This document shows positions 41,612 to 52,598 of a DNA stretch of 64,000 nucleotides, one piece after another. Source of the stretch: an uncultured SAR86 cluster bacterium (lineage in GTDB: Bacteria; Pseudomonadota; Gammaproteobacteria; Magnimaribacterales; AG-339-G14). Position 1 is the first letter of the stretch; each line of letters opens with the position of its first letter. Location: contig CACHCY010000004.1 of NCBI GenBank assembly GCA_902578495.1, positions 1-64,000 of the forward strand, written 5' to 3'. Under the pieces are notes generated by a model. That model had not been told where the DNA came from. It did no database searches and saw nothing but the letters and a program-made list of their open reading frames with translations. The position numbers and the translations under genes were made by a program.

Positions 41612-43078
41612 ATGTGCGGTGTAGTAGGGATTGTCTCAAAAAATGAAGTTGCTTCAGATCTTTATGAGGCTCTCACAGTAATTCAGCATCGAGGGCAAGA
41701 TGCAGCTGGTATAGCAACCTCAGAGGAAAAAAGATTAAATTCAAGAAAACAACTTGGCCTAGTTAGGGAGGTTTTTAGAGAGCATCACATTCAGTCACTC
41801 ACCGGGAAAATTGGTATTGCACATGTTAGATACCCCACTGCCGGTGGGGCTTCAGGGGAGTTAGCTCAACCTATGTATGTAAATTCACCATATGGTATAA
41901 GTATTGTTCACAATGGCAATTTAGTGAATACAGATTCTCTATGCGAGGAACTTGCTGAGACAGATAGAAGGCACTTAAATACAAATTCAGATTCAGAAGT
42001 CATCCTTAATATTTTTGCTCATGAGCTGCAACAGATTGGAGGTGTCCAACCTTCTAAAGAAGAAATTTTCGAGGCTGTTGCTAGGATGCAGTCAAGATTA
42101 TCTGGAGCATACTCAATAATAATTATGATCAACAATGTGGGATTAGTAGCAGTTAGGGACCCCCACGGAATAAGACCTTTAATCGTAGGTAAGAGGGATG
42201 AGGATCTTATGGGGGCGGAGTATATGATTGCCTCCGAAAGCGCAGCAATTGACGCACTTGATTTTAAAGTCATTGATGACATTGCGGCTGGTGAAACAAT
42301 TTTTATTTCAAAAGAAGGAAAAATGAGCAGATCTAAAAGTCAAAAGGCAACAAAGCATAGTCCGTGTATTTTTGAATACGTTTATTTAGCTAGACCTGAT
42401 TCAGTCATTGATAAAGTATCTGTTCATAAAGCTAGACAAAGAATGGGCACTTACCTTGGCGAAAAAATACTTAGTCTGTATCCTGAACACGAAATAGATG
42501 TGGTTATACCCATCCCTGAAAGCAGCACAACATCAGCAAATGAAGTAGCTAAGAAACTGGGTTTACCTTACAGAGAAGGTTTTGTGAAGAATAGATATAT
42601 CGGAAGGACATTTATCATGCCCAAACAAGAGATGCGAAGAAAATCTGTTAAGAGAAAACTTAATCCAATTACTATGGAATTTGAAGGCAAGAATGTTCTT
42701 CTTGTAGATGATTCAATTGTTAGGGGTACTACAAGTAAGCAAATTGTAGAAATGGCTAGAGAAGCTGGAGCAAAAAAAGTTTTTTTTGCATCCGCAGCAC
42801 CGCCAATTAGATTTCAAAATGTTTATGGAATTGATATGGCTGCAACTACCGAGTTGATTGCTCATCAAAAAGATGAAGTTCAAATTGCAGAATATATAGG
42901 AGCCGATTGGCTGGTTTACCAAAATTTAGAAGATCTTATAAGAAGCGCTAAAGTAGGAAATAAAGAGATAGAAAATTTTGAAACCTCTATCTTTGATGGT
43001 GAATATTTAGATGACCAAGTTTCTTCTGATTACTTGAAAAATCTTGAGGTCTTGAGATCTGATTCAAATAAAATCTAA
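41612..43078 (+). CDS. purF: Amidophosphoribosyltransferase
   Basis: [60 protein letters not shown]. Confidence 0.96.
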   Translation: MCGVVGIVSKNEVASDLYEALTVIQHRGQDAAGIATSEEKRLNSRKQLGLVREVFREHHIQSLTGKIGIAHVRYPTAGGASGELAQPMYVNSPYGISIVHNGNLVNTDSLCEELAETDRRHLNTNSDSEVILNIFAHELQQIGGVQPSKEEIFEAVARMQSRLSGAYSIIIMINNVGLVAVRDPHGIRPLIVGKRDEDLMGAEYMIASESAAIDALDFKVIDDIAAGETIFISKEGKMSRSKSQKATKHSPCIFEYVYLARPDSVIDKVSVHKARQRMGTYLGEKILSLYPEHEIDVVIPIPESSTTSANEVAKKLGLPYREGFVKNRYIGRTFIMPKQEMRRKSVKRKLNPITMEFEGKNVLLVDDSIVRGTTSKQIVEMAREAGAKKVFFASAAPPIRFQNVYGIDMAATTELIAHQKDEVQIAEYIGADWLVYQNLEDLIRSAKVGNKEIENFETSIFDGEYLDDQVSSDYLKNLEVLRSDSNKI

Positions 43079-45654
43079 TTAGATTCAATAGTTACAGCTG
43101 GAAGTTTTGCATTATCAGCTGCATCTTTATAGCTCTTGATCTCGTTAAAATTCATGTATCGAAAAATATCAGCTGACATAGTATTTATTTCAGACATAAA
43201 ACTCTGATATTCATCATTGGTAGGAAGTTTTCCTAGAATAGATGAAATCGCGGCAAGTTCCGCCGAAGCGAGATATACATCAGCGCCATCACCTAGTCTG
43301 TTTGGAAAGTTCCTTGTTGAGGTTGATACAACGGTTGAATTAGGTTCAACTCTTGCTTGATTGCCCATACATAAAGAACATCCAGGAACTTCAGTTCTTA
43401 CTCCAGCTTTTTTGAAAATATCATAGAAGCCTTCCTGTTCAAGTTGAAACTTATCCATTCTAGTAGGAGGAGAAATCCATAATCTTGTTGGAAGCGAAGA
43501 GGTATCCTTTAAAAGTTTTCCAGCAGCTCTGAAATGGCCAATATTTGTCATGCAAGAACCAATAAATACCTCATCAATTTTATCTTCTCCAATTTCTGAA
43601 AGTTTTTTTATATCGTCTGGATCATTTGGACAAGCTAAAAGGGGCTCTTTTATTTCATTTAGATCAATTTCAATAGTAGCTGCGTATTTGGCATTATCAT
43701 CCGGTTTAAGTAAGACAGGATTTTGAATCCATTGTTCCATTTTTTGAGCTCTTCTTTCTAAGGTCCTTGCATCTCCGTATCCCTCAGATATCAGCCATCT
43801 CAAAAGAACTATATTTGATTTTAGATATTCTAAAATCGGTTCTTCATCTAAAAGAACAGTGCATCCAGATGCAGATCTTTCTGCAGAAGCATCGGACAAC
43901 TCAAAAGCTTGTTCAATTTTTAAATTTGGTAATCCTTCAATTTCGAGACATCTACCAGAGAAAATATTTTTCTTTCCTTCTTTCTCAACAGTGAGAAGAC
44001 CCTTTTGAATAGCTGCATAAGGAATAGCGTTAACAAGGTCTCTAAGAGTTATTCCAGGTTGCATCTCTCCAGAAAACCTTACCAAGACTGATTCAGGCAT
44101 ATCTAAAGGAATCACGCCTAGAGCTGCTCCAAATGCTACAAGTCCAGATCCAGCTGGAAAACTAATTCCTATTGGGAATCTAGTATGGGAATCTCCCCCA
44201 GTTCCAACAGTATCTGGAAGTAACATTCTATTTAACCAAGAATGAATGATCCCGTCCCCGGGTTGCAAAGCAACTCCACCGCGCGTTTTGATAAATTCTG
44301 GCAAAGTGTGCTGTGTTTCTATATCAACTGGCTTTGGATATGCAGCTGTATGACAAAAAGACTGCATAACTAAATCAGATGTGAAACCCAAACAAGCTAG
44401 TTCCTTAAGTTCATCTCTAGTCATTGGTCCAGTGGTATCTTGAGAACCAACTGTAGTCATAATTGGTTCACAATAGGTGCCAGGTCTAATTCCTTCAACG
44501 CCACAAGCTTTACCAACAATTTTTTGAGCAAGAGTATAGCCGTCGTTTGATTCATCTGCTTTACCCGGTCTCACAAATACATCTGTTGCTGGCAAGTTCA
44601 AAAAATCCCTAGCTTTATCAGTCAAGCTTCTACCGATTATCAGCGGTATTCTTCCACCAGCTCTTACTTCATCTAGAAAAGTTTCTGACTTAAGTTCAAA
44701 TGACGATATGTGTTCAGAACTCTCATTTTCAACTTTCCCTTCGTGAGGAAATATTGTTATCACATCACCAGTTTCCATTTTTTCAACATCTGCTTCGAAA
44801 ACAAGAGTGCCGGCATCTTCCATTGTATTAAAGAAAATAGGAGCTATTTTGGTTCCTATGCATATACCACCTGTTCTTTTATTCGGGATGAAAGGAATAT
44901 CATCTCCCATATGCCATAAAACTGAATTTGTGGCTGATTTTCTAGAAGATCCAGTTCCAACGACATCACCTACGAGACAAATCGGATGACCTTTTTCTTT
45001 TAATTTTTTTATTTCTCCAAGAGGATCATTAGATAAACCTTGTCTTGGCATTTTGTACATCGCCAAAGCATGCAATGGAATATCTGGCCTTGACCAAGCA
45101 TCCGGCGCAGGAGAAAGATCGTCAGTATTTGTTTCGCCAGGAACTTTAAAAACAGTCGTAGTTATTGATTGCGGTACTTCGGGTTTGGATGTAAACCATT
45201 CTGCTTCTGCCCAAGATTCTAAAACTTTTGCTGCTTTCGAAGAATCTTTTGATTTTTCTGCAACGTCGTTAAATGCATCGAAAACCAATAAAGTTTGTGA
45301 AAGTGCTTTAACAGCCTCATCTCCACACTCCTCATCATCGAGAAGATTAATCAGAGGTTCAACATTGTAACCACCGAGCATAGTTCCAAGGTAAAAAGTA
45401 GCTTTTGTGGGATTAATCAAATCACATGCGATTTTTTTTGTGGCAACATCATTAAGAAATGCGGCTTTTACATAGGCAGCATCGTCTACTCCAGCGGGAA
45501 CTCTATTGATTAATAGATCTAGTAATAACTCTCCGTCATCAGAGTTTTCTTTGATCAGCTCAATAAGATCAGCAGTTTGTTCAGCATCGAGTGGTTCTGG
45601 CGGAATACCAAGTTCGGCTCTTTCTTTTTCAATTTTTTTATATGCTTCTAACAT
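43075..45654 (-). CDS. acnB: Aconitate hydratase B
   Basis: [75 protein letters not shown]. Confidence 0.96.
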   Translation of the reverse strand: MLEAYKKIEKERAELGIPPEPLDAEQTADLIELIKENSDDGELLLDLLINRVPAGVDDAAYVKAAFLNDVATKKIACDLINPTKATFYLGTMLGGYNVEPLINLLDDEECGDEAVKALSQTLLVFDAFNDVAEKSKDSSKAAKVLESWAEAEWFTSKPEVPQSITTTVFKVPGETNTDDLSPAPDAWSRPDIPLHALAMYKMPRQGLSNDPLGEIKKLKEKGHPICLVGDVVGTGSSRKSATNSVLWHMGDDIPFIPNKRTGGICIGTKIAPIFFNTMEDAGTLVFEADVEKMETGDVITIFPHEGKVENESSEHISSFELKSETFLDEVRAGGRIPLIIGRSLTDKARDFLNLPATDVFVRPGKADESNDGYTLAQKIVGKACGVEGIRPGTYCEPIMTTVGSQDTTGPMTRDELKELACLGFTSDLVMQSFCHTAAYPKPVDIETQHTLPEFIKTRGGVALQPGDGIIHSWLNRMLLPDTVGTGGDSHTRFPIGISFPAGSGLVAFGAALGVIPLDMPESVLVRFSGEMQPGITLRDLVNAIPYAAIQKGLLTVEKEGKKNIFSGRCLEIEGLPNLKIEQAFELSDASAERSASGCTVLLDEEPILEYLKSNIVLLRWLISEGYGDARTLERRAQKMEQWIQNPVLLKPDDNAKYAATIEIDLNEIKEPLLACPNDPDDIKKLSEIGEDKIDEVFIGSCMTNIGHFRAAGKLLKDTSSLPTRLWISPPTRMDKFQLEQEGFYDIFKKAGVRTEVPGCSLCMGNQARVEPNSTVVSTSTRNFPNRLGDGADVYLASAELAAISSILGKLPTNDEYQSFMSEINTMSADIFRYMNFNEIKSYKDAADNAKLPAVTIESN

Positions 45655-45686
45655 AAACCCCTAAAAAAGTTGCTAGTATACCCTTT

Positions 45687-46142
45687 ATGCAGAAGAAGAC
45701 TAGAACCCCATGCGTTGGAATATGTTCTACGACATATGGAGACGAAGTTTGTAGGGGGTGCAAAAGGTTTTACTTCGAGGTAATTAACTGGAATAAATAC
45801 GACGAAGATGAAAAAGATGCAATTTGGACGAGATTGGAATCTTTAAAAACTCAAATTATTTATTCAAAAATAAAAAAAATAAATTCAAAAAAACTATCTA
45901 CAAAAATCGCTGAATTAGATTTAAAAATAAAAACAGATCTCAATGAATACTGCAAAATTTTCGATTTAGTCAAACTTGTTAGTGAAAGTTTTGAAAACCT
46001 GAGTGATTTTGGAATAACTTTTCATGATGAAAGCATGAACCTAGAAATACTTAAGAGAGATTTAGAAGAAGAGCTTTTAGCTTTATCTGATGCTCATTAT
46101 TCAAAGTACTTTAAAGATCCTCTCGAGCAGAAAAAAGCTTAA
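45687..46142 (+). CDS. DUF1289-type Cys-rich protein with C-terminal extension
   Basis: RTPCVGICSTTYGDEVCRGCKRFYFEVINWNKYDEDEKDAIWTRL is the DUF1289 signature; about 100 extra C-terminal residues. Confidence 0.8.
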   Translation: MQKKTRTPCVGICSTTYGDEVCRGCKRFYFEVINWNKYDEDEKDAIWTRLESLKTQIIYSKIKKINSKKLSTKIAELDLKIKTDLNEYCKIFDLVKLVSESFENLSDFGITFHDESMNLEILKRDLEEELLALSDAHYSKYFKDPLEQKKA

Positions 46143-46843
46143 AAAGTTTCTAAAGAAATTTCTCCATCAATTACCGTTGCATAGTTAACCTCATTTTCCC
46201 AATCACTCAAGACCACTCTTAAAAGGTTTTTATCTTTATGAATAAAGGGCCTATGAGTATGTCCGTGAATCATTTTTTTAATTCTAAATTCATTACTAAT
46301 TTTTGAGACAGATTCTTGGTTAACATCCATAATTTCATTTTTTTTATTACCAGTTTCTTCGTTGCTCATTTCTCTTAAACCAGACGCTATATCGAATCTT
46401 TCTTTTAAAGATTTAGATAAAAAGTCATCTCGCCAACTCTTATCCCTAACAAGTTTCCTAAACTCCTGATATCTAACGTCATCTGTGCAAAGGGTATCTC
46501 CATGGAGAAGGAGTATCTTGGAAGCTCCATCTTCATAAATATGATAATCAGAAAGAAGTTCCGCATTTACAGAAGAGCAAAAATTATCTCCGATTAAAAA
46601 ATCTCTATTACCATGCATAAGAAAAACTTTTATTCCATCTGCTGATACTTTTTTTAAAATTTCAATGACATTTTTATTAAACTCGGATTCATTATCATCA
46701 CCGATCCAAGTCTCGAACAAATCACCTAAGATAAATAAATTATCAAATCCATCAACTTTTGAGGATAAAAACTTTTCAAATTTGTCATACAAAGCAAGGT
46801 CTGACTCATGTAAATGTAAATCAGATATTAGAACCGCACTCAT
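46139..46843 (-). CDS. lpxH: UDP-2,3-diacylglucosamine diphosphatase
   Basis: LISDLHLHES; FILGDLFETWIGDD; LMHGNRDFLIG; LLHGDTLCTDD; HGHTHRP. Confidence 0.93.
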   Translation of the reverse strand: MSAVLISDLHLHESDLALYDKFEKFLSSKVDGFDNLFILGDLFETWIGDDNESEFNKNVIEILKKVSADGIKVFLMHGNRDFLIGDNFCSSVNAELLSDYHIYEDGASKILLLHGDTLCTDDVRYQEFRKLVRDKSWRDDFLSKSLKERFDIASGLREMSNEETGNKKNEIMDVNQESVSKISNEFRIKKMIHGHTHRPFIHKDKNLLRVVLSDWENEVNYATVIDGEISLETF

Positions 46844-46850
46844 GAATGAG

Positions 46851-47357
46851 TTATTGTTTTAGAGATGCACTCAGAATTTTTATATCTTCTCTTGGCACGT
46901 CCTGATAAGGTCCAAAGCTTCCTGTTTGCACTGTTGCCATTTCATCGACAACTTCTTGACCCTTTACGACTTTTCCAAAGACAGCGTATCCCCATCCCAT
47001 TGGAGTTTCAGAGGAAAAATCTAGACTAATATTATCTTGAAGATTAATGAAAAACTGTGAAGTTGCTGAGTGAGGATCATTGGTTCGGGCCATTGATAAC
47101 GTATACCTATCATTTTTTAAACCATTATTGGCTTCATTTTGTATTGGTTCCTGAGTTTCTTTTTGTTCCATTCCAGAAATATGACCGCCTCCTTGCACAA
47201 CAAAACCTGGAATTATTCTATGAAAGATTGTTTCCTCAAAAAAACCGCTTTCAACGTAAGACACAAAGTTCTTAACCGTTATTGGTGCATCATCTTCGTA
47301 AAGTTCAATTTCTAAAGTTCCCATTGTCGTGACTAGAACTACAATAATATTATTCAT
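46851..47357 (-). CDS. ppiB: Peptidyl-prolyl cis-trans isomerase (cyclophilin type)
   Basis: TTMGTLEIELYEDDAPITVKNFVSYVESGFFEETIFHRIIPGFVVQGGG; start MNNIIVV preferred. Confidence 0.9.
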   Translation of the reverse strand: MNNIIVVLVTTMGTLEIELYEDDAPITVKNFVSYVESGFFEETIFHRIIPGFVVQGGGHISGMEQKETQEPIQNEANNGLKNDRYTLSMARTNDPHSATSQFFINLQDNISLDFSSETPMGWGYAVFGKVVKGQEVVDEMATVQTGSFGPYQDVPREDIKILSASLKQ

Positions 47358-47405
47358 AATTTCCTCTTTAGATATCATTCTAATCTATAATTGATCTTCT
47401 CTGAA

Positions 47406-48791
47406 ATGAAGATATTTGATTCAAAAAGTTCTAAAAAGATAAGTTTTAATCCATTAAAAGAAGGAAAAGCATCACTTTATGTTTGTGGAATGACAGTTTA
47501 TGACTCTTGCCACATTGGACATCTTAGAACTTTTTTATCCTTTGATTTTATAGTTAAGTCCTTTAAGGCTCTGAACTATGATGTCTATTATGTAAGAAAT
47601 ATTACTGATGTAGATGACAAAATAATTGCTAAAGCAAAATCTGAAAATACGTCTCCTTCAGCTATTTCAGAAAAGTATATTCAGGAAATGCATGATGATT
47701 TTTCCTCTATGTCTATGCTGTCACCAGACGTTGAGCCAAAAGTTACTGAACACATGGATTCCATAATTTCTTTCATAGATGATTTAATCTCTAAGAATTT
47801 TGCTTATACAACTAAACACGGAGATGTTTTTTTTGACGTAGAGTCTTTTGACGATTATGGAGAGTTATCGAATAGAAATCTCGAAGATATGGTTTCTGGA
47901 TCAAGAATTGATATAGATGATACTAAAAAAAATCCTGCTGACTTTGCGCTTTGGAAAATCTCTTCTGATAAAGCTTCTTGGAACTCACCTTGGGGTAAAG
48001 GAAGACCTGGCTGGCATATCGAGTGTTCGGCTATGAGCAGAGATTATTTGGGAAAAAATTTTGATATTCACGGAGGAGGTTTAGACCTTAAATTTCCTCA
48101 CCATGAAAACGAAAATGCTCAATCTAAATGTAACCATGATGGATTATTTGCTAACTTTTGGTTGCACACTGGACCTTTAACTATAGAGGAAGAGAAGATG
48201 TCAAAGTCTCTTGGAAATTTCATTACAATCAAAGACATCCTGAAAAAATATCACCCGGAGGTGATTAGATTTTTTCTTTTTTCTACTCACTACAGGAATC
48301 CTTTGAATTTTTCTTTTCACGGACTTGATGAAAGTAAAAAAACACTCGATAAATTTTATGATGCTTTGAGAAAAGTAGATTTATCTGATGCTAAAAATAT
48401 TCCTCTCGATGAGGGAGTCATTGAAAGTTTGAAAGATGATTTCAACTCTCCTAAATTGATCTCTTTTCTGCATAAGATATTAGATAAATTAAACAAGTCA
48501 TTTCTTAATAATAAAAACGAATCTAAATCTATAGCTAATCTTCTTATTTCATCAGGAAGTGTAATGGGATTATTTCAATCTAAGCCAGACGAGTATTTTA
48601 AATTTATTTCATCTGAAGTGCTTATTACAGAGGAAGAAATAGAAGATCTAATAACTGAAAGAAATCTCGCAAGAAATCAAAAAGATTTCATTAAGTCAGA
48701 CAAGATTAGAGATGATTTAAAAGCTAAGGGAATTAATCTTGAAGATGTTGGAGAAAAAACTATCTGGAAAAGGGTGGCTTTAGATGAATAA
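47406..48791 (+). CDS. cysS: Cysteinyl-tRNA synthetase
   Basis: LYVCGMTVYDSCHIGHLRTFLSFDF; WHIECSAMSRDYLGKNFDIHGGGLDLKFPHHENENAQS; KMSKSLGNF. Confidence 0.96.
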   Translation: MKIFDSKSSKKISFNPLKEGKASLYVCGMTVYDSCHIGHLRTFLSFDFIVKSFKALNYDVYYVRNITDVDDKIIAKAKSENTSPSAISEKYIQEMHDDFSSMSMLSPDVEPKVTEHMDSIISFIDDLISKNFAYTTKHGDVFFDVESFDDYGELSNRNLEDMVSGSRIDIDDTKKNPADFALWKISSDKASWNSPWGKGRPGWHIECSAMSRDYLGKNFDIHGGGLDLKFPHHENENAQSKCNHDGLFANFWLHTGPLTIEEEKMSKSLGNFITIKDILKKYHPEVIRFFLFSTHYRNPLNFSFHGLDESKKTLDKFYDALRKVDLSDAKNIPLDEGVIESLKDDFNSPKLISFLHKILDKLNKSFLNNKNESKSIANLLISSGSVMGLFQSKPDEYFKFISSEVLITEEEIEDLITERNLARNQKDFIKSDKIRDDLKAKGINLEDVGEKTIWKRVALDE

Positions 48792-49721
48792 ATTAAGTAA
48801 ATAAATTAAATATCCTAAAATAAACATTAATCCAAAGCCGTAAAAAAGAATTCTGGAAAGACCATCTTTTTGTCTACCAACTACAAGAGCAAGAATAAAC
48901 AACGCGCTAAAAATACTCATAATCAAAAAATCCCTCGTGAAAATTACACCATCAAATACTTCATTGCTTCCAAATGCAATGATTGGAAACACCACAACGA
49001 TATTTAAAAAATTAGATCCAAGTACATTTCCTATGACTATCAAAGATTTATCTTGTCTTATTGCAGCAACGGTTGCCGCAAGTTCAGGGAGACTCGTTCC
49101 CACAGCTATGATGCTAAGTCCAATTATTACCTCAGATAATCCAAAATAAATTGCTATCGATTCAGCTCCAGTGACAGTGAGTTCAGAACCAATTATTAGT
49201 ACCAAAAGGCTCAAAATGGTAAAGAAAATTACTTTCATTAACCCTGAATCTTGATTACTGACCTCAATATCAGCCTCTTTAGATCTTAATAAATTCAATA
49301 CAAATAAAATTATTAGACAAATACATAAAATTCCATCCCCTATGCTTAGCCTTAAGTCAAAAAGACAATAACCTGCAATAAGGGTGCATAAAATGAATAG
49401 AAAAATATTTCTCAAATCAAGAGGTATAGCTTTGGAGGCTAAAGCAAAACAACTCAATCCAAATATAAGACCTATATTGCTGATATTTGATCCAATTGAA
49501 TTTCCTAATGCAATCTCAGGAGTGTCGTTAAGCACAGATGAAATGCTTACAAATATTTCGGGTGCTGACGTTCCAAGAGCAATTAAAGTTAAACCAATAA
49601 TTAAATCACTAATGCCAATTTTTCTAGCCAATATTGAAGAATTTGATATAAATTTGTCAGCCCCCCAAATGAGACCTACTAGTCCAATAGAAAGCAAGAT
49701 AAATGATATTAATATTGACAT
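48780..49721 (-). CDS. CaCA-family Na+/Ca2+ exchanger-like antiporter (YrbG type)
   Basis: Two alpha repeats: LTLIALGTSAPEIFVSISSVLNDTPEIALGNSIGSNISNIG and LSIIAVGTSLPELAATVAAIRQDKSLIVIGNVLGSNFLNI. Confidence 0.92.
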   Translation of the reverse strand: MSILISFILLSIGLVGLIWGADKFISNSSILARKIGISDLIIGLTLIALGTSAPEIFVSISSVLNDTPEIALGNSIGSNISNIGLIFGLSCFALASKAIPLDLRNIFLFILCTLIAGYCLFDLRLSIGDGILCICLIILFVLNLLRSKEADIEVSNQDSGLMKVIFFTILSLLVLIIGSELTVTGAESIAIYFGLSEVIIGLSIIAVGTSLPELAATVAAIRQDKSLIVIGNVLGSNFLNIVVVFPIIAFGSNEVFDGVIFTRDFLIMSIFSALFILALVVGRQKDGLSRILFYGFGLMFILGYLIYLLNLFI

Positions 49722-50443
49722 TAACCAAATAATTTAATTTTTCTGTTATAAGCGCAATAGTCACATCTATCCGACTCTCCTGGGAGTTCGTCGCTATTCA
49801 AGCAATTTTTTATTTCCTTCAAAGCAGGAGTTACCCATGAATCATTAGCTTTGTATGGCAAAATTTTAACTTCAAAATTTAAGCGATTATCAAAAACCTT
49901 TGAATCTTTTATACCATTGCAGTAAACAAAATATGACATATCGTCCACATCAAAGCCATTTTGCCTAAATAGCCACTGATAAATTTCAATTTGTCTTTTG
50001 TATGAAATTTGCCAGGGAGCGTCTATGGTTACATCCCCTTTTTTTGAAGTCGCTTTATAGTCAGCAATTATCAATTTATCATTTTTAGTATTAATCCAAA
50101 CGTCATCAACGAGCCCATAAATATAAAGATTCAGCTCTTTTAATTCGATGCCAATCCCTTGATTTCTTGTTCTCCAAATTTCAATATCAGGATGATCGTA
50201 AGGTTTAGCATCTATAGAAGATTCAATGAGATATGGATGATTGTTTTCTGTACCTCTGTAAGAATCAAATTCATCTTTCAAGAGTTGATCAACTGCATTA
50301 TTTAAGTTGAATGGGAAAGAATCTGGCTTTTTTACTCCTAATTTTTCTTCTAAGTAAAAACATCTTTTACATTTTGAAAAATTTTCAATTCTGCTACGAC
50401 TTAACTTATAAGGTTTGTCAGATCTAGGATCGTATAATGGCAT
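49721..50443 (-). CDS. Standalone PD-(D/E)XK (RecB/Cas4-like) nuclease with putative Fe-S cysteines
   Basis: YGLVDDVW...KLIIADYKAT nuclease core; FSKCKRCFYLE N-terminal and SDRCDYCAYNRK C-terminal cysteines. Confidence 0.8.
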   Translation of the reverse strand: MPLYDPRSDKPYKLSRSRIENFSKCKRCFYLEEKLGVKKPDSFPFNLNNAVDQLLKDEFDSYRGTENNHPYLIESSIDAKPYDHPDIEIWRTRNQGIGIELKELNLYIYGLVDDVWINTKNDKLIIADYKATSKKGDVTIDAPWQISYKRQIEIYQWLFRQNGFDVDDMSYFVYCNGIKDSKVFDNRLNFEVKILPYKANDSWVTPALKEIKNCLNSDELPGESDRCDYCAYNRKIKLFG

Positions 50444-50450
50444 AAAATTC

Positions 50451-50526
<76 letters not shown>

Positions 50527-50534
50527 AAAGAGGG

Positions 50535-50541
50535 TATTATA
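50535..50541. promoter_or_regulatory. Putative shared divergent -10 element (tRNA-Asn minus TATAAT; uvrB plus TATTAT)
   Basis: TATTATA; minus-strand TATAAT lies 9 nt upstream of the tRNA 5' end; the whole intergenic gap is only 31 bp. Confidence 0.5.
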
Positions 50542-50557
50542 AGCAAAAACATCTAAT

Positions 50558-52555
50558 ATGAGTAAACCATTTGAAATAGTTTCAGCATTTAAGCCTTCTG
50601 GAGATCAACCAGTTGCTATTCAAAAAGTGGTTGAAGGAATTAATTCGGGTCTATTAAATCAAACACTAAAGGGAGTAACTGGCTCAGGAAAAACATTCGC
50701 TATGGCGAACGTTATTCAAAACCTTCAAAGACCGGCCATCGTCATGGCTCATAATAAAACTTTAGCTGCACAGCTTTATGGAGAGTTTAAAGAATTTTTT
50801 CCAAACAATGCAGTTGAATATTTTGTTTCTTACTACGATTATTATCAGCCTGAAGCTTACGTCCCAGTGTCAGATACCTTTATAGAAAAAGATGCTTCTA
50901 TAAATGAACATATTGAACAAATGAGACTTTCAGCAACAAAAGCTGTAATGGAGAGACGGGATGTTGTGATTGTCGCCACGGTCTCAGCTATCTATGGATT
51001 GGGTGATCCAAAATCATATTTGCAAATGGTTCTTCATTTAGATGTAGGGGATGAAATAGACCAAAGAATTATTCTTAGAAGACTTGCTGAGCTTCAATAT
51101 TCCAGAAATGAAGTAGATTTCAAAAGAGCTACTTTTAGAGTCAGAGGCGACGTGATTGATATTTTTCCAGCAGATTCAGATAAGGAAGCCGTGAGAATTG
51201 AACTTTTTGATAGTGAAATCGAAGCTATAAAGTTTTTTGATCCTCTTACGGGAGAAATTTTTAGGGAAGTGCCTAGAGTAACAATTTTCCCAAAGACTCA
51301 TTACGTAACATCAAAAGAAGTTATTGCGAATGCTATTAATAAGATAAAAAGTGAAATGAAAGAAAGGGTCAGCTATCTTGAAGCTAATAATAAACTTGTA
51401 GAAGCCCAAAGAATTGAGCAAAGAACAAAATATGACTTGGAGATGATGAGGGAATTAGGTTTTTGCAGCGGAATTGAAAATTACTCCAGATATCTTTCTG
51501 GAAGAGAGGAAGGTGAGGCTCCTCCTACGCTTTACGAATATTTACCAGAGGATGCGCTAGTATTTATTGATGAATCTCACGTTACTTTGCCTCAACTAAC
51601 CGGAATGTATAGAGGAGATAGATCAAGAAAAGAAACATTAGTTGAGTATGGTTTCAGACTTCCAAGTGCTTTAGATAACCGTCCGTTAAGATTCGATGAG
51701 TGGGAGAGTTTATCCGGTCAAAGAATATTTGTTTCAGCAACGCCTGGAAATTATGAAAATGATAATTCAGGACAAACAGTTGATCTGATTGTAAGGCCAA
51801 CAGGATTGCTTGATCCAACGATAGAAATCAAACCTGCGGAAAACCAAGTAGATGATCTGCTTGACCAAATTCATAAGAGAATTAAGAAGAAGGAAAGAGT
51901 TTTAGTGACTGTTTTAACGAAGAGAATGGCAGAGGATTTAAGCAGTTACTTGTATGAACAAGACATAGATGTTCGATATTTGCATTCTGATATTGATACC
52001 GTCGAAAGGGTCGAGATACTACGAGATCTCAGACTTGGAAAGTTTGATGTTCTGGTTGGTATAAATTTGTTGAGAGAGGGTCTTGATCTTCCGGAGGTAT
52101 CTTTAGTAGCTGTTTTGGATGCTGATAAAGAAGGCTTTTTAAGATCTGAAACTTCTTTAATTCAGACTATAGGAAGAGCAGCTAGACATAAAAGTGGACA
52201 TGCAATTTTATATGCAGATCAAATGACTGGTTCAATAGAGAGGACAATAAAAGAAACAGAACACAGACGAAGCCTGCAAAGAAAATATAATAAAGAAAAT
52301 AATATCAAGCCAGAAAGTATCCTTAAAAGTGTCAGTGATATTATGGAGGGAGCAAGAAATATTCCGGGTAAAAAATTCATTGAGGAAGCACAAGAATTAA
52401 TTGATGAAGACTATTCCTCTCCCAAGGAGCTGGCTAGAAGAATTGATGAACTAGAATCTTTGATGTTAGAACACGCAAACAAGCTGGAGTTTGAAGAAGC
52501 TGCAAATATTAGAGATCAGATATCCGTATTGAAAGAAAAATTAATTGCCGCTTAA
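50558..52555 (+). CDS. uvrB: Excinuclease ABC subunit B
   Basis: [87 protein letters not shown]. Confidence 0.97.
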   Translation: MSKPFEIVSAFKPSGDQPVAIQKVVEGINSGLLNQTLKGVTGSGKTFAMANVIQNLQRPAIVMAHNKTLAAQLYGEFKEFFPNNAVEYFVSYYDYYQPEAYVPVSDTFIEKDASINEHIEQMRLSATKAVMERRDVVIVATVSAIYGLGDPKSYLQMVLHLDVGDEIDQRIILRRLAELQYSRNEVDFKRATFRVRGDVIDIFPADSDKEAVRIELFDSEIEAIKFFDPLTGEIFREVPRVTIFPKTHYVTSKEVIANAINKIKSEMKERVSYLEANNKLVEAQRIEQRTKYDLEMMRELGFCSGIENYSRYLSGREEGEAPPTLYEYLPEDALVFIDESHVTLPQLTGMYRGDRSRKETLVEYGFRLPSALDNRPLRFDEWESLSGQRIFVSATPGNYENDNSGQTVDLIVRPTGLLDPTIEIKPAENQVDDLLDQIHKRIKKKERVLVTVLTKRMAEDLSSYLYEQDIDVRYLHSDIDTVERVEILRDLRLGKFDVLVGINLLREGLDLPEVSLVAVLDADKEGFLRSETSLIQTIGRAARHKSGHAILYADQMTGSIERTIKETEHRRSLQRKYNKENNIKPESILKSVSDIMEGARNIPGKKFIEEAQELIDEDYSSPKELARRIDELESLMLEHANKLEFEEAANIRDQISVLKEKLIAA

Positions 52556-52598
52556 TAATTGCTTTTAAAAAAAGTTATAATGAGCTTTGCAAACTTCA

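Noticed and set aside
43072-43085. 14-bp palindrome AATCTAATTAGATT at the purF/acnB junction as a possible regulator site or terminator
   Set aside because: No loop or T-tract. It is formed mainly by the overlapping stop codons; reported only as part of the tail-to-tail overlap pattern.
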